64,000 nucleotides of DNA from Burkholderia latens (GTDB taxonomy: Bacteria > Pseudomonadota > Gammaproteobacteria > Burkholderiales > Burkholderiaceae): positions 868,001-932,000 of the forward strand of contig NZ_CP013438.1 in the NCBI RefSeq assembly GCF_001718795.1, in the 5' to 3' direction. Of the stretch, positions 33,479 through 44,561 are shown in pieces. The notes below the pieces were generated by a model, which ran no database searches, was not told the origin of the DNA, and was given only the letters and a program-made list of their open reading frames with translations. The translations under genes and the position numbers were made by a program. Numbering within the stretch: position 1 is the stretch's first letter; the number at the start of each line of letters is the position of its first letter.

Positions 33479-33775
33479 ATGACGACCACGAACAACCCGC
33501 ATATCGGCAGCGACTTCGACACCTTCCTCGATGACGACGGCCACCTGGAGGCGGCCACCGCCACCGCGATCAAGCGCGTGATCGCGTGGCAGATCGGTCA
33601 GGAAATGAAGGCGCAGCACATCACCAAAACCGCGATGGCCGCACGGATGAAGACCAGCCGCGCCGCGCTGAACCGGCTGCTAGACGAAACCGACACGAGC
33701 CTCACGCTCGCGACGCTCGCGAGCGCGGCCACTGCGCTCGGCAAGCGGCTCAGTTTCGAGCTGGTGCCGGCCTGA
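33479..33775 (+). CDS. higA: HigA-like XRE-family antitoxin
   Basis: This 98-residue protein has a Cro/CI-type helix-turn-helix in residues 48-92 (HITKTAMAARMKTSRAALNR, then LLDETDTSLTLATLASAATA). The acidic N-terminus (DFDTFLDDDGHLEAATATAI) is likely the toxin-neutralising part. It should bind HigB and repress the operon from the dyad at 33017-33034. Confidence 0.82.
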   Translation: MTTTNNPHIGSDFDTFLDDDGHLEAATATAIKRVIAWQIGQEMKAQHITKTAMAARMKTSRAALNRLLDETDTSLTLATLASAATALGKRLSFELVPA

Positions 33776-33840
33776 CGCGCGCGGCAAAACTGCGCATGGC
33801 CGATTGTCGACGAGCCGGCGTGGTGCGGTGAACGGGGCCG

Positions 33841-33880
33841 GGCGCGCGCGGGCGCGGGCGCGCGATCACGTGCGCGCGCC
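33841..33880. other. GC-alternating inverted repeat at convergent gene ends
   Basis: GGCGCGCGC (33841-33849) and GCGCGCGCC (33872-33880) are perfect nine-base arms of alternating G and C. The right arm covers the last codons of the YjeH-like gene. There is no T-run. It may act as a bidirectional Rho-independent-like barrier between the antitoxin and transporter transcripts, or reflect codon bias alone. Confidence 0.35.
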
Positions 33881-35140
33881 GGCCAGCCGCAGATAAACCA
33901 GCGCACTGCCCGCGAGCAGCAGCGGGCACAAGATATACCAGCCCGTCGTCAGGAACAGCCCGGCGACGGCGACCAGCGAAATCCACGCGCACCGATACGC
34001 GATGCTGCCGCGGGGCAGCAGTTTCAGCGCGGCGGCCGCGCCGAGCCCGTACACCATCACGAAGCATCCGGACGTCACGAGCACAAGCGGTTTCGGCCCG
34101 ACGTCCGACAGCGTCGTCGCGGCGAGCGCGACGGCCGCGAGCGCCGCGATCACGGCGAGGCTGCGACGCGGCACGCCGCCGGCCTGGCTGCCCTGTGCAA
34201 GCCAGCCGGGCAGTGCGCCGTCGCGACCGAGCGCCGCGCCGAGCTTCGCCGCCCCCGCAAAATACGCGTTCATCGTACCGAGCGTGAGCAGCAGCGCGGC
34301 CGCGGCCGCCAGCACCTGCGCGTTGCCGCCGATGCCACCGGCGATCAGTTCCGCGAGCGGCGCACCCGACGCGCCGGCCGACGGCCCGAGCACCATCACG
34401 CTCGCGGCTGCCACCGACAGATACAGAAACCCGACGACCACCACAGCGATGCCGGCGGAGCGCGGCATGTCGTGCGCGGGCCGGCGGAATTCGGCCGCAA
34501 GATGCGTGATCGCTTCCCAGCCGGCGAAGCTCCACACGAGCAGCGCGGCGGCTTGGCCGATCGCAAGCCAGCCGTGCGGCGCGAACGGATGCAGGTTCGC
34601 GGTGCGCGCGTGCGGTGCGGACGCGAACACGGCCGCGAGCAGCAGCGTGACGAGCAGCGCCGACAACACGAGCTGCATGCGGCCCGATACCGTGACGCCG
34701 AACGCGTTTGCGGCAGACACCGCGGCAATCAGCGCGGCAGCGGTGACGATCACCGTGATATGGCCGCCGCCGGTGACGGCCGCCACGTACGCGCCGCCGA
34801 ACATCGCGGCCGCCGGTGCGCCGGCCGGCACCGCGAAATAGAAACACCAGCCGACGATGGCGGCGGCCTTCGGTCCAAAGGCGCGTCGCGCGTAGGTCGA
34901 TACGCCGCCTGCGTCGGGATAACGCGCGCCGAGTGCGGCGAAGGTCGCCGCAAGCGGCCCCGACAGCACCACGAGCGCCGCCCATGCGAGCAGCGACGCG
35001 GGGCCGGCGACGTCGGCCGCGAGTGCGGGCAATGCAATGACGCCGGTGCCTAGCACCGCACCGATATATAGCGCGGCGCCCTGGAAAATCGTCAGCGAAC
35101 CCGCGTGATGAACGACGGGCGAATCGGCATGCGAGGGCAT
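33866..35140 (-). CDS. APC-family amino acid exporter, YjeH-like
   Basis: This 424-residue membrane protein has about twelve helices. The N-terminal AGSLTIFQGAALYIGAVLGT with GVIALPAL is the APC superfamily signature, and the FAGWEAITHLAAEFRRPAHD segment is characteristic of the YjeH branch, which exports methionine and branched-chain amino acids in E. coli. ATG 35140 gives the usual short N-terminus; the frame upstream to 35215 is not transporter-like. No regulator gene is adjacent. Confidence 0.8.
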   Translation of the reverse strand: MPSHADSPVVHHAGSLTIFQGAALYIGAVLGTGVIALPALAADVAGPASLLAWAALVVLSGPLAATFAALGARYPDAGGVSTYARRAFGPKAAAIVGWCFYFAVPAGAPAAAMFGGAYVAAVTGGGHITVIVTAAALIAAVSAANAFGVTVSGRMQLVLSALLVTLLLAAVFASAPHARTANLHPFAPHGWLAIGQAAALLVWSFAGWEAITHLAAEFRRPAHDMPRSAGIAVVVVGFLYLSVAAASVMVLGPSAGASGAPLAELIAGGIGGNAQVLAAAAALLLTLGTMNAYFAGAAKLGAALGRDGALPGWLAQGSQAGGVPRRSLAVIAALAAVALAATTLSDVGPKPLVLVTSGCFVMVYGLGAAAALKLLPRGSIAYRCAWISLVAVAGLFLTTGWYILCPLLLAGSALVYLRLAGART

Positions 35141-35288
35141 GAAGGACAGTCTCCGGAGGGGCTTGTTTTGCGCGCGGTCGCGCGCGATGAATCGTTCGAT
35201 GCTACCCGAACGCACGCGGCGATGCCGCGCGGCGTTCAGTAGTCCGTGATGCGCCGCATGTCAGCCTGTGTCAGCAAGCCCGATAGTT

Positions 35289-38200
35289 TCAGTGACGGCG
35301 CGCGAGCCTGAGACGCGCTTCCTCGCGGGCCGCGGGCGACAGGTCCGGCGTGTAGTGGAACGTGCCCGACACGAGCGACGCGACCGGCACGCCGTCGCGG
35401 AACAACACGCGATTGCCGGCCAGCGCCGGCACCTTGTCGCCCGGCAGCAGCGTGCCGGCGAGGTTCAGCGGATCGGCGCCCGTCACGCATACGTATTGGC
35501 CGTCGCCCGGTTGGCGGCGCAGCTCGCGCAGAATCGGGATTGCCTCCGGCAGCGCGAACTGCTCGCCCGCGAGCCCCGCGACGAAGCGCCCGCCGCGAAT
35601 CTCGCCGCGGGCCTCGAGGCGCTGAAGCACGCGCACGAGTTCGCGCCAGCTCGGCAGCCAGTCGGCTTCGCGTTCGAGCAACCGCCAGAACACGACGCCA
35701 TAGCGGCGCAGCAATGTCCAGACGACGTGTTCGAGCGCGTCCGGATCGGTTGCGGGCGCGCCGCGCTTCGGCACCGGCGTCGGCATCTGGCTCTGCGCCG
35801 CCGCGTCGGCCGGTGCCGGCATGCGTTGCACGAGCGCCCAGCGGCCCGCGTCGTCCATCCCGCCGATCAGTGCACCGCCGCGGCGTGTGCGCGGCGCGTA
35901 CGTCGCGCTGCGCTTGACCGCCGGCTTCAGCAGCGCGCGCAGGCCGGCGAAGCTGTCCGCATTGACGAGGCCGGCCGATACGAGTTCGCCGAGCGCCTGT
36001 TCGAGTTCGACGGGCAGCATGTGCAGGTCATCGAGCAGCGCATCGAAGAACATCGCGCCGTGAGCGGCGAGCGCGTCGCGCACTTGCGCGGCGCGCGCCG
36101 ACAGCGCCGGCTGTGCATCGGGGTCGCGCAGCGCGTGCCACGCGGAAAGATGGCGGCGCGGCAACAGCACGATCGGCGTCGTCTTCACCGGCGTGCCGGC
36201 CGCGCGCGCGGGCGCGCCGAGGCGGGTCCATACGAGCTTGCCCGAGCGGCACAGGTCGTCGAGGCCGCCGGCCGTGTAATCGGTCAGCCGCGCGGGCAGC
36301 AGCGCGTCCTCCCATGCGCTGGCCGCGGCTTCGAAGCCCTCGAGTTGTTCGACCACCGCCGCGAGCGCATCGCGGCCTGTGCCGCGCGTGTCGGGTGTCA
36401 GATGCTGCCAATGGAACAGGAAGCGCATGAAATCGGCGCGTTCCACCGGTTCGATCTCGCGCCGCAGCCGCTTGACCGTATAGCGATGAATGCGCGCGAG
36501 CAGATGGCGTTCGCACCATTCGTCGGTCGTCGCGCCCGGCGTGAAGCGGCCGCGCATCACGTAGCCTTCGCGCTCCAGCGCCGCGAGCGCCGTCGCGATC
36601 GCCGCGGGCGCGATGCCGAGCGGCTCGGCGATGGCGTCGACCGTGAGCGGCCCGAAACCGGTGAGACGTGCGCGGATCACGTCGACGAGCGCGGCGTCCG
36701 GTTCCCACGGTTGCGCGCACGCGGGCGGCACCTTCAGCGCGGGTGCGAGCCGTGCATCGGGATGCAGTGCTTGCACGCAGACCAGCCGTTCCACCGGCAC
36801 CCACAGTGCGGCGCCGTCGGTCGTGACGAGCTGCGTCGCACGGCGGCGTTCCGCCAGTTGCGCGAGCCACGCGAGCCAGCCGTCGTGCGCATGCGCTTCG
36901 TTGTCGGCGACACACGCGAGCGTCAGCAGCGCATCGTGCATTTCGTCGGCGTCGCGCACGAGCGGCCACGCTTCGTCGCGCACGGCGTCGATCGCGTCGG
37001 CATCGAGCGCGCCGAGGTCGTCGGCCGATTCGGGATCGCTCCAGCGGCGCGACTGCACGGCCTGCGTGCGGCGCTCCTCGAGGGGCGCATCGTCGAGAAA
37101 CGCATACGGTTTCGCGTTCAGGATCTCGGCCGCGAGCGGCGACGGCGCGGGCAGGTCGCGCGCAATCAGTTCGATCGCGCCGCTTTCGATCCGGCGCAGC
37201 AGCGCGAGCCAACCGTCGGTATCCATCGCATCGTGCAGGCAATCGTCGAGCGTCTGTTCGACGAGCGGGTGGTGCGGGATCTCGCGTTCGCCGACGATGT
37301 TTTCCAGGCACGCGACCTGATCCGGAAACACGCTCGCGAGCAGGTCGTCGCTCTTCATCCGCTGCAGTTGCGGTGGGGTGCGCCGGCCGCCGGTGAAGCG
37401 CGGCAGCGCGAGCGCGGTCGTCGCGTTCCAGCGCCAGCGCACGCCGAACATCGGTGCGTCGAGCAGCGCCTGAACGAGCACATGCTCGGCGGTCGCGGAG
37501 CGCAGGTAGCGCCACACTTCGTCGAGCGCGAAGCTGTGTGCGAGAGACAGCGACAAAATGATCGCGTCGTCCGTCGCGGCGGCCTGCAGCTCGAAGTTGA
37601 AGGTGCGGCAGAAGCGCTTGCGCAGCGCAAGCCCCCACGCGCGATTGATGCGGCTGCCGAACGGCGAATGGATCACGAGCTGCGTGCCGCCCGATTCGTC
37701 GAAGAATCGCTCCATCACGAGCGTGTCCTGCGTCGGCAATGCGCCGAGCGCGGCACGCGTGCGCGCCAGATAGTCGGCGATCTGACGCGCCGCGTCGGGC
37801 GCCAGGCGCAGGTCGTCGACGAGCCAGCGCAGCGCCGGCGCGAGCCGGCTTTCGGTAGAGGCGGGCGCGGTGTCGGCGGTATCGTTGCGGGAGCCGGCCG
37901 ACGCGCTCGCTTCGGTCGACGCCTTTTGGCGTTTGCGGCGCGTCGCCGTGTTCGCGGCAGTGTCGCCGCTCGCGCGCGTGGTGCCGCCGGCGCCGGTTTG
38001 CCGGTCGCCTTCGGCGAACAGTGCATCGAGCCGCGCGCGCAGCCGCCCGACCGCCGCCGACAGTTCGTCGCTGCGCCCGAGTCCCTCGCCGAGCCAGAAC
38101 GGAATGCCCGGCGACTGGCCCTGCGCATCCTCGACGCGCACGCGGCCCGTTTCAACGCGAATGATCCGGTAAGACTGGTTGCCGAGCTGGAACACGTCGC

Positions 38201-39812
38201 CGGCCAGGCTCTCGACCGCGAAATCCTCGTTGACGGTGCCGACCTGGATCCCCTGCGGTTCCAGCAGCACTGCGTAGTCGGCCATGTCGGGGATCGTGCC
38301 GCCCGACGTCGTCGCCGTCATCATCGCGTTCCGGCGCCCGCGCACGGTGCCGCCGACCACGTCGCGATGCAGGTACGCGCCACGCACGCCGCGACGGCTC
38401 GTGAAGCCTTCGGCGAGCATCTTCATCACGTCGTCGAAGCGTTCGCGCGGCAGGCGCGCGTACGGCGCCGCGCGCGTGAAGCTCGCGTACAACGCATCCT
38501 CGTGCCATTGCGCGCACGCCACTTCCGCGACGATCTGCTGCGCGAGCACGTCGAGCGGCGCTTCGGGAATCCGCAACGCGTCGAGCTCGCCGCGCTGCAC
38601 GCAGTCGAGCAGCGCCGCGCATTCGACGAGCTCGTCGCGCGACAGCGGGAACAGGCGGCCTTTCGGCACACCGCCGACGTGGTGTCCCGAGCGGCCGACG
38701 CGCTGAAGGAACGGCGCGATTCCGCGCGGCGAGCCGACCTGGCACACGAGATCGACGTCGCCGATGTCGATGCCGAGTTCGAGCGACGCGGTCGCGACGA
38801 GCAGCTTCAGCTCGCCGCGCTTGAGTCGCTGTTCCGCTTCGAAGCGATGCTCCTTCGCGAGGCTGCCGTGGTGCGCGGCAATCGCGTCCTTGCCGAGTCG
38901 GTCGGCGAGATGGCGCGCCATCCGCTCCGCGGTGCGCCGCGTGTTCACGAACACGAGCGTCGTGCGATGCGCGGCGGCGAGCGCGGCAATGCGGTCGTAC
39001 ACCTGTTCCCACACGTCGGTCGCCATCACCGGCTCGAGCGGCACGTCCGGCAGCTCGAGCGCGAGATCGCGTTCGCGCGTGTGGCCCGTATCGACGATCG
39101 TGCAGTCGCGCGGCGCATCGGCCGGGCCGCCGACCAGAAAGCGCGCGACCGCGTCGATCGGTTTCTGCGTGGCCGACAACCCGATGCGCGGCAGCGCGCG
39201 GCCCACCAGCGCGTCCAGGCGCTCGAGCGACAGCGCGAGATGGCTGCCGCGCTTGGACGATGCGAGCGCATGGATTTCGTCGACGATCACCGACCGCACG
39301 CTCGACAGCATTTGCCGTCCGGATGTCGACGACAGCAGCACGTACAGCGACTCGGGCGTCGTCACGAGGATGTGCGGTGCACGCTTGCGCAGCGCCGCGC
39401 GTTCCGCCTGCGTGGTGTCGCTGGTGCGCACGGCGGTGCGGATCGCGGGCACGGGCAGCCCGAGCTGCGCGAGCGACGCGGCGATGCCGGCGAGCGGCGC
39501 ATCGAGGTTCACGTGGATGTCGTTCGACAACGCCTTCAGCGGCGACACGTAGACGACGAGCGTCTCGTCGGGCAGCGCGCCGTCGTGCGCGAGCGCATCG
39601 CGCACGAGATCGTCGAGTGCGCAGAGGAACGCGGTGAGCGTCTTGCCCGAGCCGGTCGGCGCGGCGACGAGCGTCGAGCGGCCGGCCTTGATGTGCGGCC
39701 ACGCGAGCGCCTGCGCACCGGTCGGCGCGGCGAACGCGCTGCGGAACCACGCGGCGACGGCCGGGTGGAACACGTCGAGCGCGTGAGCGGGGCGGGTGGC
39801 GGTGACGTCCAT
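35289..39812 (-). CDS. lhr: Large superfamily 2 helicase Lhr
   Basis: The protein has 1507 residues, the size of full-length bacterial Lhr. The motor has Walker A APTGSGKT at 51-58, VSPLKALSND (motif Ia), DEIH at 178-181, GLSATQKP (motif III) and the C-terminal RecA motifs (STASLE-like VATASLELGIDIGDVD, then QRVGRSGHHVGG). These are followed by the winged-helix and Lhr-core domains and the long C-terminal extension. It is a 3'-to-5' single-strand translocase linked to DNA and RNA repair. A run of about 55 Ala/Thr/Ser/Arg residues coded near 37850-38010 is low-complexity and looks like an inserted linker. ATG 39812 was chosen over 39908 because the earlier stretch is basic and unstructured. 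Confidence 0.93.
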   Translation of the reverse strand: MDVTATRPAHALDVFHPAVAAWFRSAFAAPTGAQALAWPHIKAGRSTLVAAPTGSGKTLTAFLCALDDLVRDALAHDGALPDETLVVYVSPLKALSNDIHVNLDAPLAGIAASLAQLGLPVPAIRTAVRTSDTTQAERAALRKRAPHILVTTPESLYVLLSSTSGRQMLSSVRSVIVDEIHALASSKRGSHLALSLERLDALVGRALPRIGLSATQKPIDAVARFLVGGPADAPRDCTIVDTGHTRERDLALELPDVPLEPVMATDVWEQVYDRIAALAAAHRTTLVFVNTRRTAERMARHLADRLGKDAIAAHHGSLAKEHRFEAEQRLKRGELKLLVATASLELGIDIGDVDLVCQVGSPRGIAPFLQRVGRSGHHVGGVPKGRLFPLSRDELVECAALLDCVQRGELDALRIPEAPLDVLAQQIVAEVACAQWHEDALYASFTRAAPYARLPRERFDDVMKMLAEGFTSRRGVRGAYLHRDVVGGTVRGRRNAMMTATTSGGTIPDMADYAVLLEPQGIQVGTVNEDFAVESLAGDVFQLGNQSYRIIRVETGRVRVEDAQGQSPGIPFWLGEGLGRSDELSAAVGRLRARLDALFAEGDRQTGAGGTTRASGDTAANTATRRKRQKASTEASASAGSRNDTADTAPASTESRLAPALRWLVDDLRLAPDAARQIADYLARTRAALGALPTQDTLVMERFFDESGGTQLVIHSPFGSRINRAWGLALRKRFCRTFNFELQAAATDDAIILSLSLAHSFALDEVWRYLRSATAEHVLVQALLDAPMFGVRWRWNATTALALPRFTGGRRTPPQLQRMKSDDLLASVFPDQVACLENIVGEREIPHHPLVEQTLDDCLHDAMDTDGWLALLRRIESGAIELIARDLPAPSPLAAEILNAKPYAFLDDAPLEERRTQAVQSRRWSDPESADDLGALDADAIDAVRDEAWPLVRDADEMHDALLTLACVADNEAHAHDGWLAWLAQLAERRRATQLVTTDGAALWVPVERLVCVQALHPDARLAPALKVPPACAQPWEPDAALVDVIRARLTGFGPLTVDAIAEPLGIAPAAIATALAALEREGYVMRGRFTPGATTDEWCERHLLARIHRYTVKRLRREIEPVERADFMRFLFHWQHLTPDTRGTGRDALAAVVEQLEGFEAAASAWEDALLPARLTDYTAGGLDDLCRSGKLVWTRLGAPARAAGTPVKTTPIVLLPRRHLSAWHALRDPDAQPALSARAAQVRDALAAHGAMFFDALLDDLHMLPVELEQALGELVSAGLVNADSFAGLRALLKPAVKRSATYAPRTRRGGALIGGMDDAGRWALVQRMPAPADAAAQSQMPTPVPKRGAPATDPDALEHVVWTLLRRYGVVFWRLLEREADWLPSWRELVRVLQRLEARGEIRGGRFVAGLAGEQFALPEAIPILRELRRQPGDGQYVCVTGADPLNLAGTLLPGDKVPALAGNRVLFRDGVPVASLVSGTFHYTPDLSPAAREEARLRLARRH

Positions 39813-40048
39813 CGGAGCGTTGAAATGGGGTGCGAGCGTGCGCGCGATCGCGCGAATCGTCAGTGTGCCAGACGTCGCGGGTGCGTGCCGGGCGCCGCGC
39901 GCGGGCACCCGTTCGGGGATCAGATGAGGCGTGGCGCCGCCGTTTCAATAGGCATGCGCGGACGGTCGCCGCGGGCTCGATGCGCGCAATCGGCGGCGAC
40001 GCGCATGCGCGTCCGACCGGAGCGCGGCCCGCGCGACCTGATGCGCGA

Positions 40049-40573
40049 CTACACGCGATGCAGCCAGCCGAGCCAGTGTTCGACGAACGGCGCGCGCGTC
40101 CACAGCGATTGCGCGAGCCATAGCGTGCCGCCCCATGCGGCGGCCACGATGATCAGGTCGCAATGTCCGCTGTTCCACAGGTTCAACGAGTGGCGCCGCC
40201 AGATCCACGGTACGCCGAGCGGATTGGGCCAGTCGGCGAGGAGATGCATCACGCCGCCGCACGCGAAGCCGAACAGCGGCGCGGCCCATAGCGGATGCGG
40301 ATGATGCGTGAGCCCGTGCCATCCGAGCGCGAGCAGCGCGATCCAGCCGATGCCCCAGTGCGTGATCGTGCGATGCGTGATCCACAGCCGGCGCTTGCGG
40401 GTCCACCACGCGACTTCGAGCCAGTCGGGCGCGGTGCCGCCCGCGACGCCGGCTGCGAACGCGGCGAGCAGGCCCGCATGCCACGGGCCGGTCGCGCCCG
40501 TTTGCGCGACGAGGACGGCGGCGGCGACGCCGGCCGCGAAGCCGGACGCGTGATGCGCATTGTGTGATGCCAT
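40049..40573 (-). CDS. YdjM-like (DUF457) inner-membrane metal-dependent hydrolase family protein
   Basis: The protein has 174 residues with four or five hydrophobic segments. It carries conserved histidines in HNAHHASG near the N-terminus, the motif THRTITHWGIGW in the middle and GVMHLLADWPNPLG after it. These are hallmarks of the YdjM/DUF457 family, annotated as membrane-bound metal-dependent hydrolases. ATG 40573 sets a short N-terminus before the first helix. In E. coli ydjM is LexA-regulated, but I find no LexA box here. It is divergent from ggt. Confidence 0.75.
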   Translation of the reverse strand: MASHNAHHASGFAAGVAAAVLVAQTGATGPWHAGLLAAFAAGVAGGTAPDWLEVAWWTRKRRLWITHRTITHWGIGWIALLALGWHGLTHHPHPLWAAPLFGFACGGVMHLLADWPNPLGVPWIWRRHSLNLWNSGHCDLIIVAAAWGGTLWLAQSLWTRAPFVEHWLGWLHRV

Positions 40574-40972
40574 GAAAAACCAGACGAAAGAGCGTGATGC
40601 GGCGCCGAGCGCGCGCCGGTGAATCGGGTACGAAAGCGGGGCGCTATCTTCGCAGATCGGGCCGCTCAGCGGGCGATTCGATCGCAGATTTTTTCGTGCT
40701 CGGCGGCCGTGCGAGCCGCCGGAAGCGGGATTGTCCGCCTGATTGTCGTGCGTCGCGTCGCCGTCGCGCAAATTCGACCGATTCGCCGATCTTCGCCGCG
40801 TTGCCGGGCGATCAACCGCGGACGTTCAACGAAATTCGTAGTAGCCCGCGCGGTTGCGCGTTTATCTCGTGGTTCGACTACGAAATCTGCGTATGGGCGA
40901 CGACCGCGCACCGGCTATAAGCGGATCTGGGACTTTTTCCAGCCCGTCGGAGCTTCACATGGGGGACATTCA
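40574..40972. other. 399-base region between YdjM-like gene and ggt
   Basis: No gene is supported. The main structure is an inverted repeat at 40835-40884 (annotated separately). Near the ggt start a small CTGG-N8-CCAG hairpin is followed by a GGGGGA ribosome site. Confidence 0.5.
40835..40884. promoter_or_regulatory. TTCGTAGT inverted repeat upstream of ggt
   Basis: TTCGTAGT (40835-40842) and ACTACGAA (40877-40884) are perfect eight-base arms separated by 34 bases, about 90 bases before the ggt ATG. It could be a split operator or a leader hairpin; the regulator is unknown. Confidence 0.4.
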
Positions 40973-42694
<1,722 letters not shown>

Positions 42695-43009
42695 TGCGGC
42701 AGGCCCGATGCGCGGCTGCCGCGGCGGCCGCGCAAACGGCGATCGATGCCGGGCGCGCGCCCGGCATTTTTCGTGCTGGCGCGGCGTCGTGCCGTTGCGT
42801 CGCCGCTTGAGCGGCGCGCGCGCGTATGCCCGGCCAGCCGACCCGCCCGCGGGCATTCGCCGCGTGCGACCCTTTCGCGACTGCGGTGCCGGCGGGCGTG
42901 CCGCCCAAGCCCCGCTTCGGACGAGCCGGTCAGCCCCTTTTCATGAATTTGACGCGCGACGCTGGGATAATGTCGGCGTTTGCTGCGTCAATCGAAGGAA
43001 GGAGGCCCC
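42695..43009. other. 315-base region between ggt and PPK2 gene
   Basis: No gene is supported. It contains the ggt terminator at 42746-42771. The rest is ordinary GC-rich sequence ending in the GAAGGAGG ribosome site of the PPK2 gene. Confidence 0.55.
42746..42771 (+). terminator. Intrinsic terminator of ggt
   Basis: ATGCCGGGCG (42746-42755) and CGCCCGGCAT (42758-42767) form a perfect ten-pair stem closed by a two-base loop, followed by T to 42771. It lies 51 bases beyond the ggt stop. Confidence 0.85.
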
Positions 43010-43960
43010 ATGGGCGACAACGATACCCGCACCGAGACCGACCACCTGAACGATACGGCATCGCGTGAGGCGCGCCAGCGCCGCTTCGAGGAAGATCTCG
43101 TCGACGCGTACGACGAAGAGCTCGAAATGGAACTCGACGACCGTCGCTTCGACGACGGCGACGATCTGCTGTTCTCCCAGGAGCGCCGCGAAGCGCGCAA
43201 GCAGTACTTTCGCGAGCTGTTCCGGCTGCAGGGCGAGCTCGTGAAGCTGCAGGATTGGGTCGTGAGCACGGGGCACCGGCTGGTCGTCATTTTCGAGGGG
43301 CGCGACGCGGCGGGCAAGGGCGGCGCGATCAAGCGCATCACGCAGCGGCTCAATCCGCGCGTGTGCCGCGTGGCGGCGCTGCCGGCGCCGAACAACCGGG
43401 AGCGCACGCAATGGTATTTCCAGCGCTACGTCGCGCATTTGCCGGCCGGCGGCGAGATCGTGCTGTTCGACCGCAGCTGGTACAACCGCGCGGGTGTCGA
43501 GCGCGTGATGAATTTTTGCACCGACGACGAATACGAGGAGTTTTTCCGTTCGGTGCCCGAGTTCGAAAAGATGCTCGCGCGCAGCGGGATCCAGATCGTC
43601 AAGTACTGGTTCTCGATCACCGATCATGAGCAGGAACGGCGCTTCCAGAGCCGGATCGAGGATCCGCTGAAGCAGTGGAAGCTGAGCCCGATGGACCTCG
43701 AAAGCCGCCGCCGCTGGGAAGCCTATACGGCCGCGAAGGAAGAGATGCTGCAGCGCACGCATATTCCCGAGGCGCCGTGGTGGGTCGTGCAGGCGGTCGA
43801 CAAGAAGCGCGCGCGCCTGAACTGCATCCATCATCTGTTGACGCAGGTGCCGTATCACGAGGTGCCGCGCCCGACGATCGACCTGCCGCAGCGCGAGCAC
43901 CACGAGGATTACATCAGGCGGCCGGTGCCGGACGACATGATCGTCCCGGAAGTCTACTGA
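43010..43960 (+). CDS. ppk2: Polyphosphate kinase 2 (PPK2 family)
   Basis: The protein has 316 residues. The P-loop is EGRDAAGKGGAIKRI, with Walker A at 97-105. The lid and substrate motifs are LPAPNNRERTQWYFQRYVAH and VLFDRSWYNRAGVERVMNFC (FDRSWYNR at 153-160). These define one-domain PPK2 enzymes, which phosphorylate NDPs or NMPs with polyphosphate. An acidic N-terminal 50 residues (DAYDEELEMELDDRRFDDGD) precedes the fold. ATG 43010 follows a GGAGG at 43001-43005. Class (ADP- or GDP-preferring) cannot be settled by eye. Confidence 0.92.
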   Translation: MGDNDTRTETDHLNDTASREARQRRFEEDLVDAYDEELEMELDDRRFDDGDDLLFSQERREARKQYFRELFRLQGELVKLQDWVVSTGHRLVVIFEGRDAAGKGGAIKRITQRLNPRVCRVAALPAPNNRERTQWYFQRYVAHLPAGGEIVLFDRSWYNRAGVERVMNFCTDDEYEEFFRSVPEFEKMLARSGIQIVKYWFSITDHEQERRFQSRIEDPLKQWKLSPMDLESRRRWEAYTAAKEEMLQRTHIPEAPWWVVQAVDKKRARLNCIHHLLTQVPYHEVPRPTIDLPQREHHEDYIRRPVPDDMIVPEVY

Positions 43961-44032
43961 TCCGTCAGCGTTCCGGTTCGGAGCCGGGCCCGGCGCCCGG
44001 TCCGGCGTGGGTGCCGTGCAACGCGGCGCGTG

Positions 44033-44320
44033 TCAATCCCGGATCAGGAAGGCGGTGCGATCGCGCCCGGCGATCCATGCAGGGGCGCGGCCGCGCCCGC
44101 TCCACGTAGCGCCCGTGGCCGGATCGCGGTACTTCGCGCCGGCCGTGAACAGTTTCGCGCGATCGCTGTAACCCTGGCCGAAGATTTCGCGGGCAGTGAG
44201 TGCGTAGTTCGTGACGATCTGGCGGACTTGTGCCAGTGCCGCGTTACGTTCGCGGCGGCGCGCCGCGCGGATGCGTTGATCGAGTTCCGCGAGCTGGGCT
44301 TGCAGTTTCTGCAGTTGCAT
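44033..44320 (-). CDS. H-NS-family nucleoid protein
   Basis: This 95-residue protein has an N-terminal coiled coil (LQKLQAQLAELDQRIRAARR) for oligomerisation. Its C-terminal DNA-binding motif is YRDPATGATWSGRGRAPAWI, which includes the GRGRAP variant of the H-NS AT-hook-like loop. It silences AT-rich DNA. It is transcribed from the relatively AT-rich 241-base region 44321-44561, which may allow autoregulation. Burkholderia genomes usually carry several such paralogues. Confidence 0.88.
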   Translation of the reverse strand: MQLQKLQAQLAELDQRIRAARRRERNAALAQVRQIVTNYALTAREIFGQGYSDRAKLFTAGAKYRDPATGATWSGRGRAPAWIAGRDRTAFLIRD

Positions 44321-44561
44321 GCGTCCGATATCCCCGTAGCTGAATTCTGATTTCTGATTGTTGGCGACGCGACGGAATGCGCGCCTGCATGCGAGGCCGT
44401 TAAATCCCGGCGGTGTCGGTTCCCGGCACGCAGGTGCGAAATAACGCGCGGCAGCGCACTGAGATTAAATTTCAGCGCGCGCTTTTTCTATCGGACGCAT
44501 CTGAATTTTCGCCGCAATTGGCATGAAGCCGTGTCGGCGATACCGGGGCGCCGCCTGCGGA

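Noticed and set aside
35268..40304. A 1678-codon open frame on the plus strand opposite lhr
   Set aside because: It mirrors the codons of Lhr on the other strand. High third-position GC removes stop codons from antisense frames; the translation is Arg/Ala-rich with no family features.
40574..40680. LexA box expected upstream of the YdjM-like gene by analogy with E. coli ydjM
   Set aside because: No CTG-N10-CAG element with an AT-rich core is present in this stretch.
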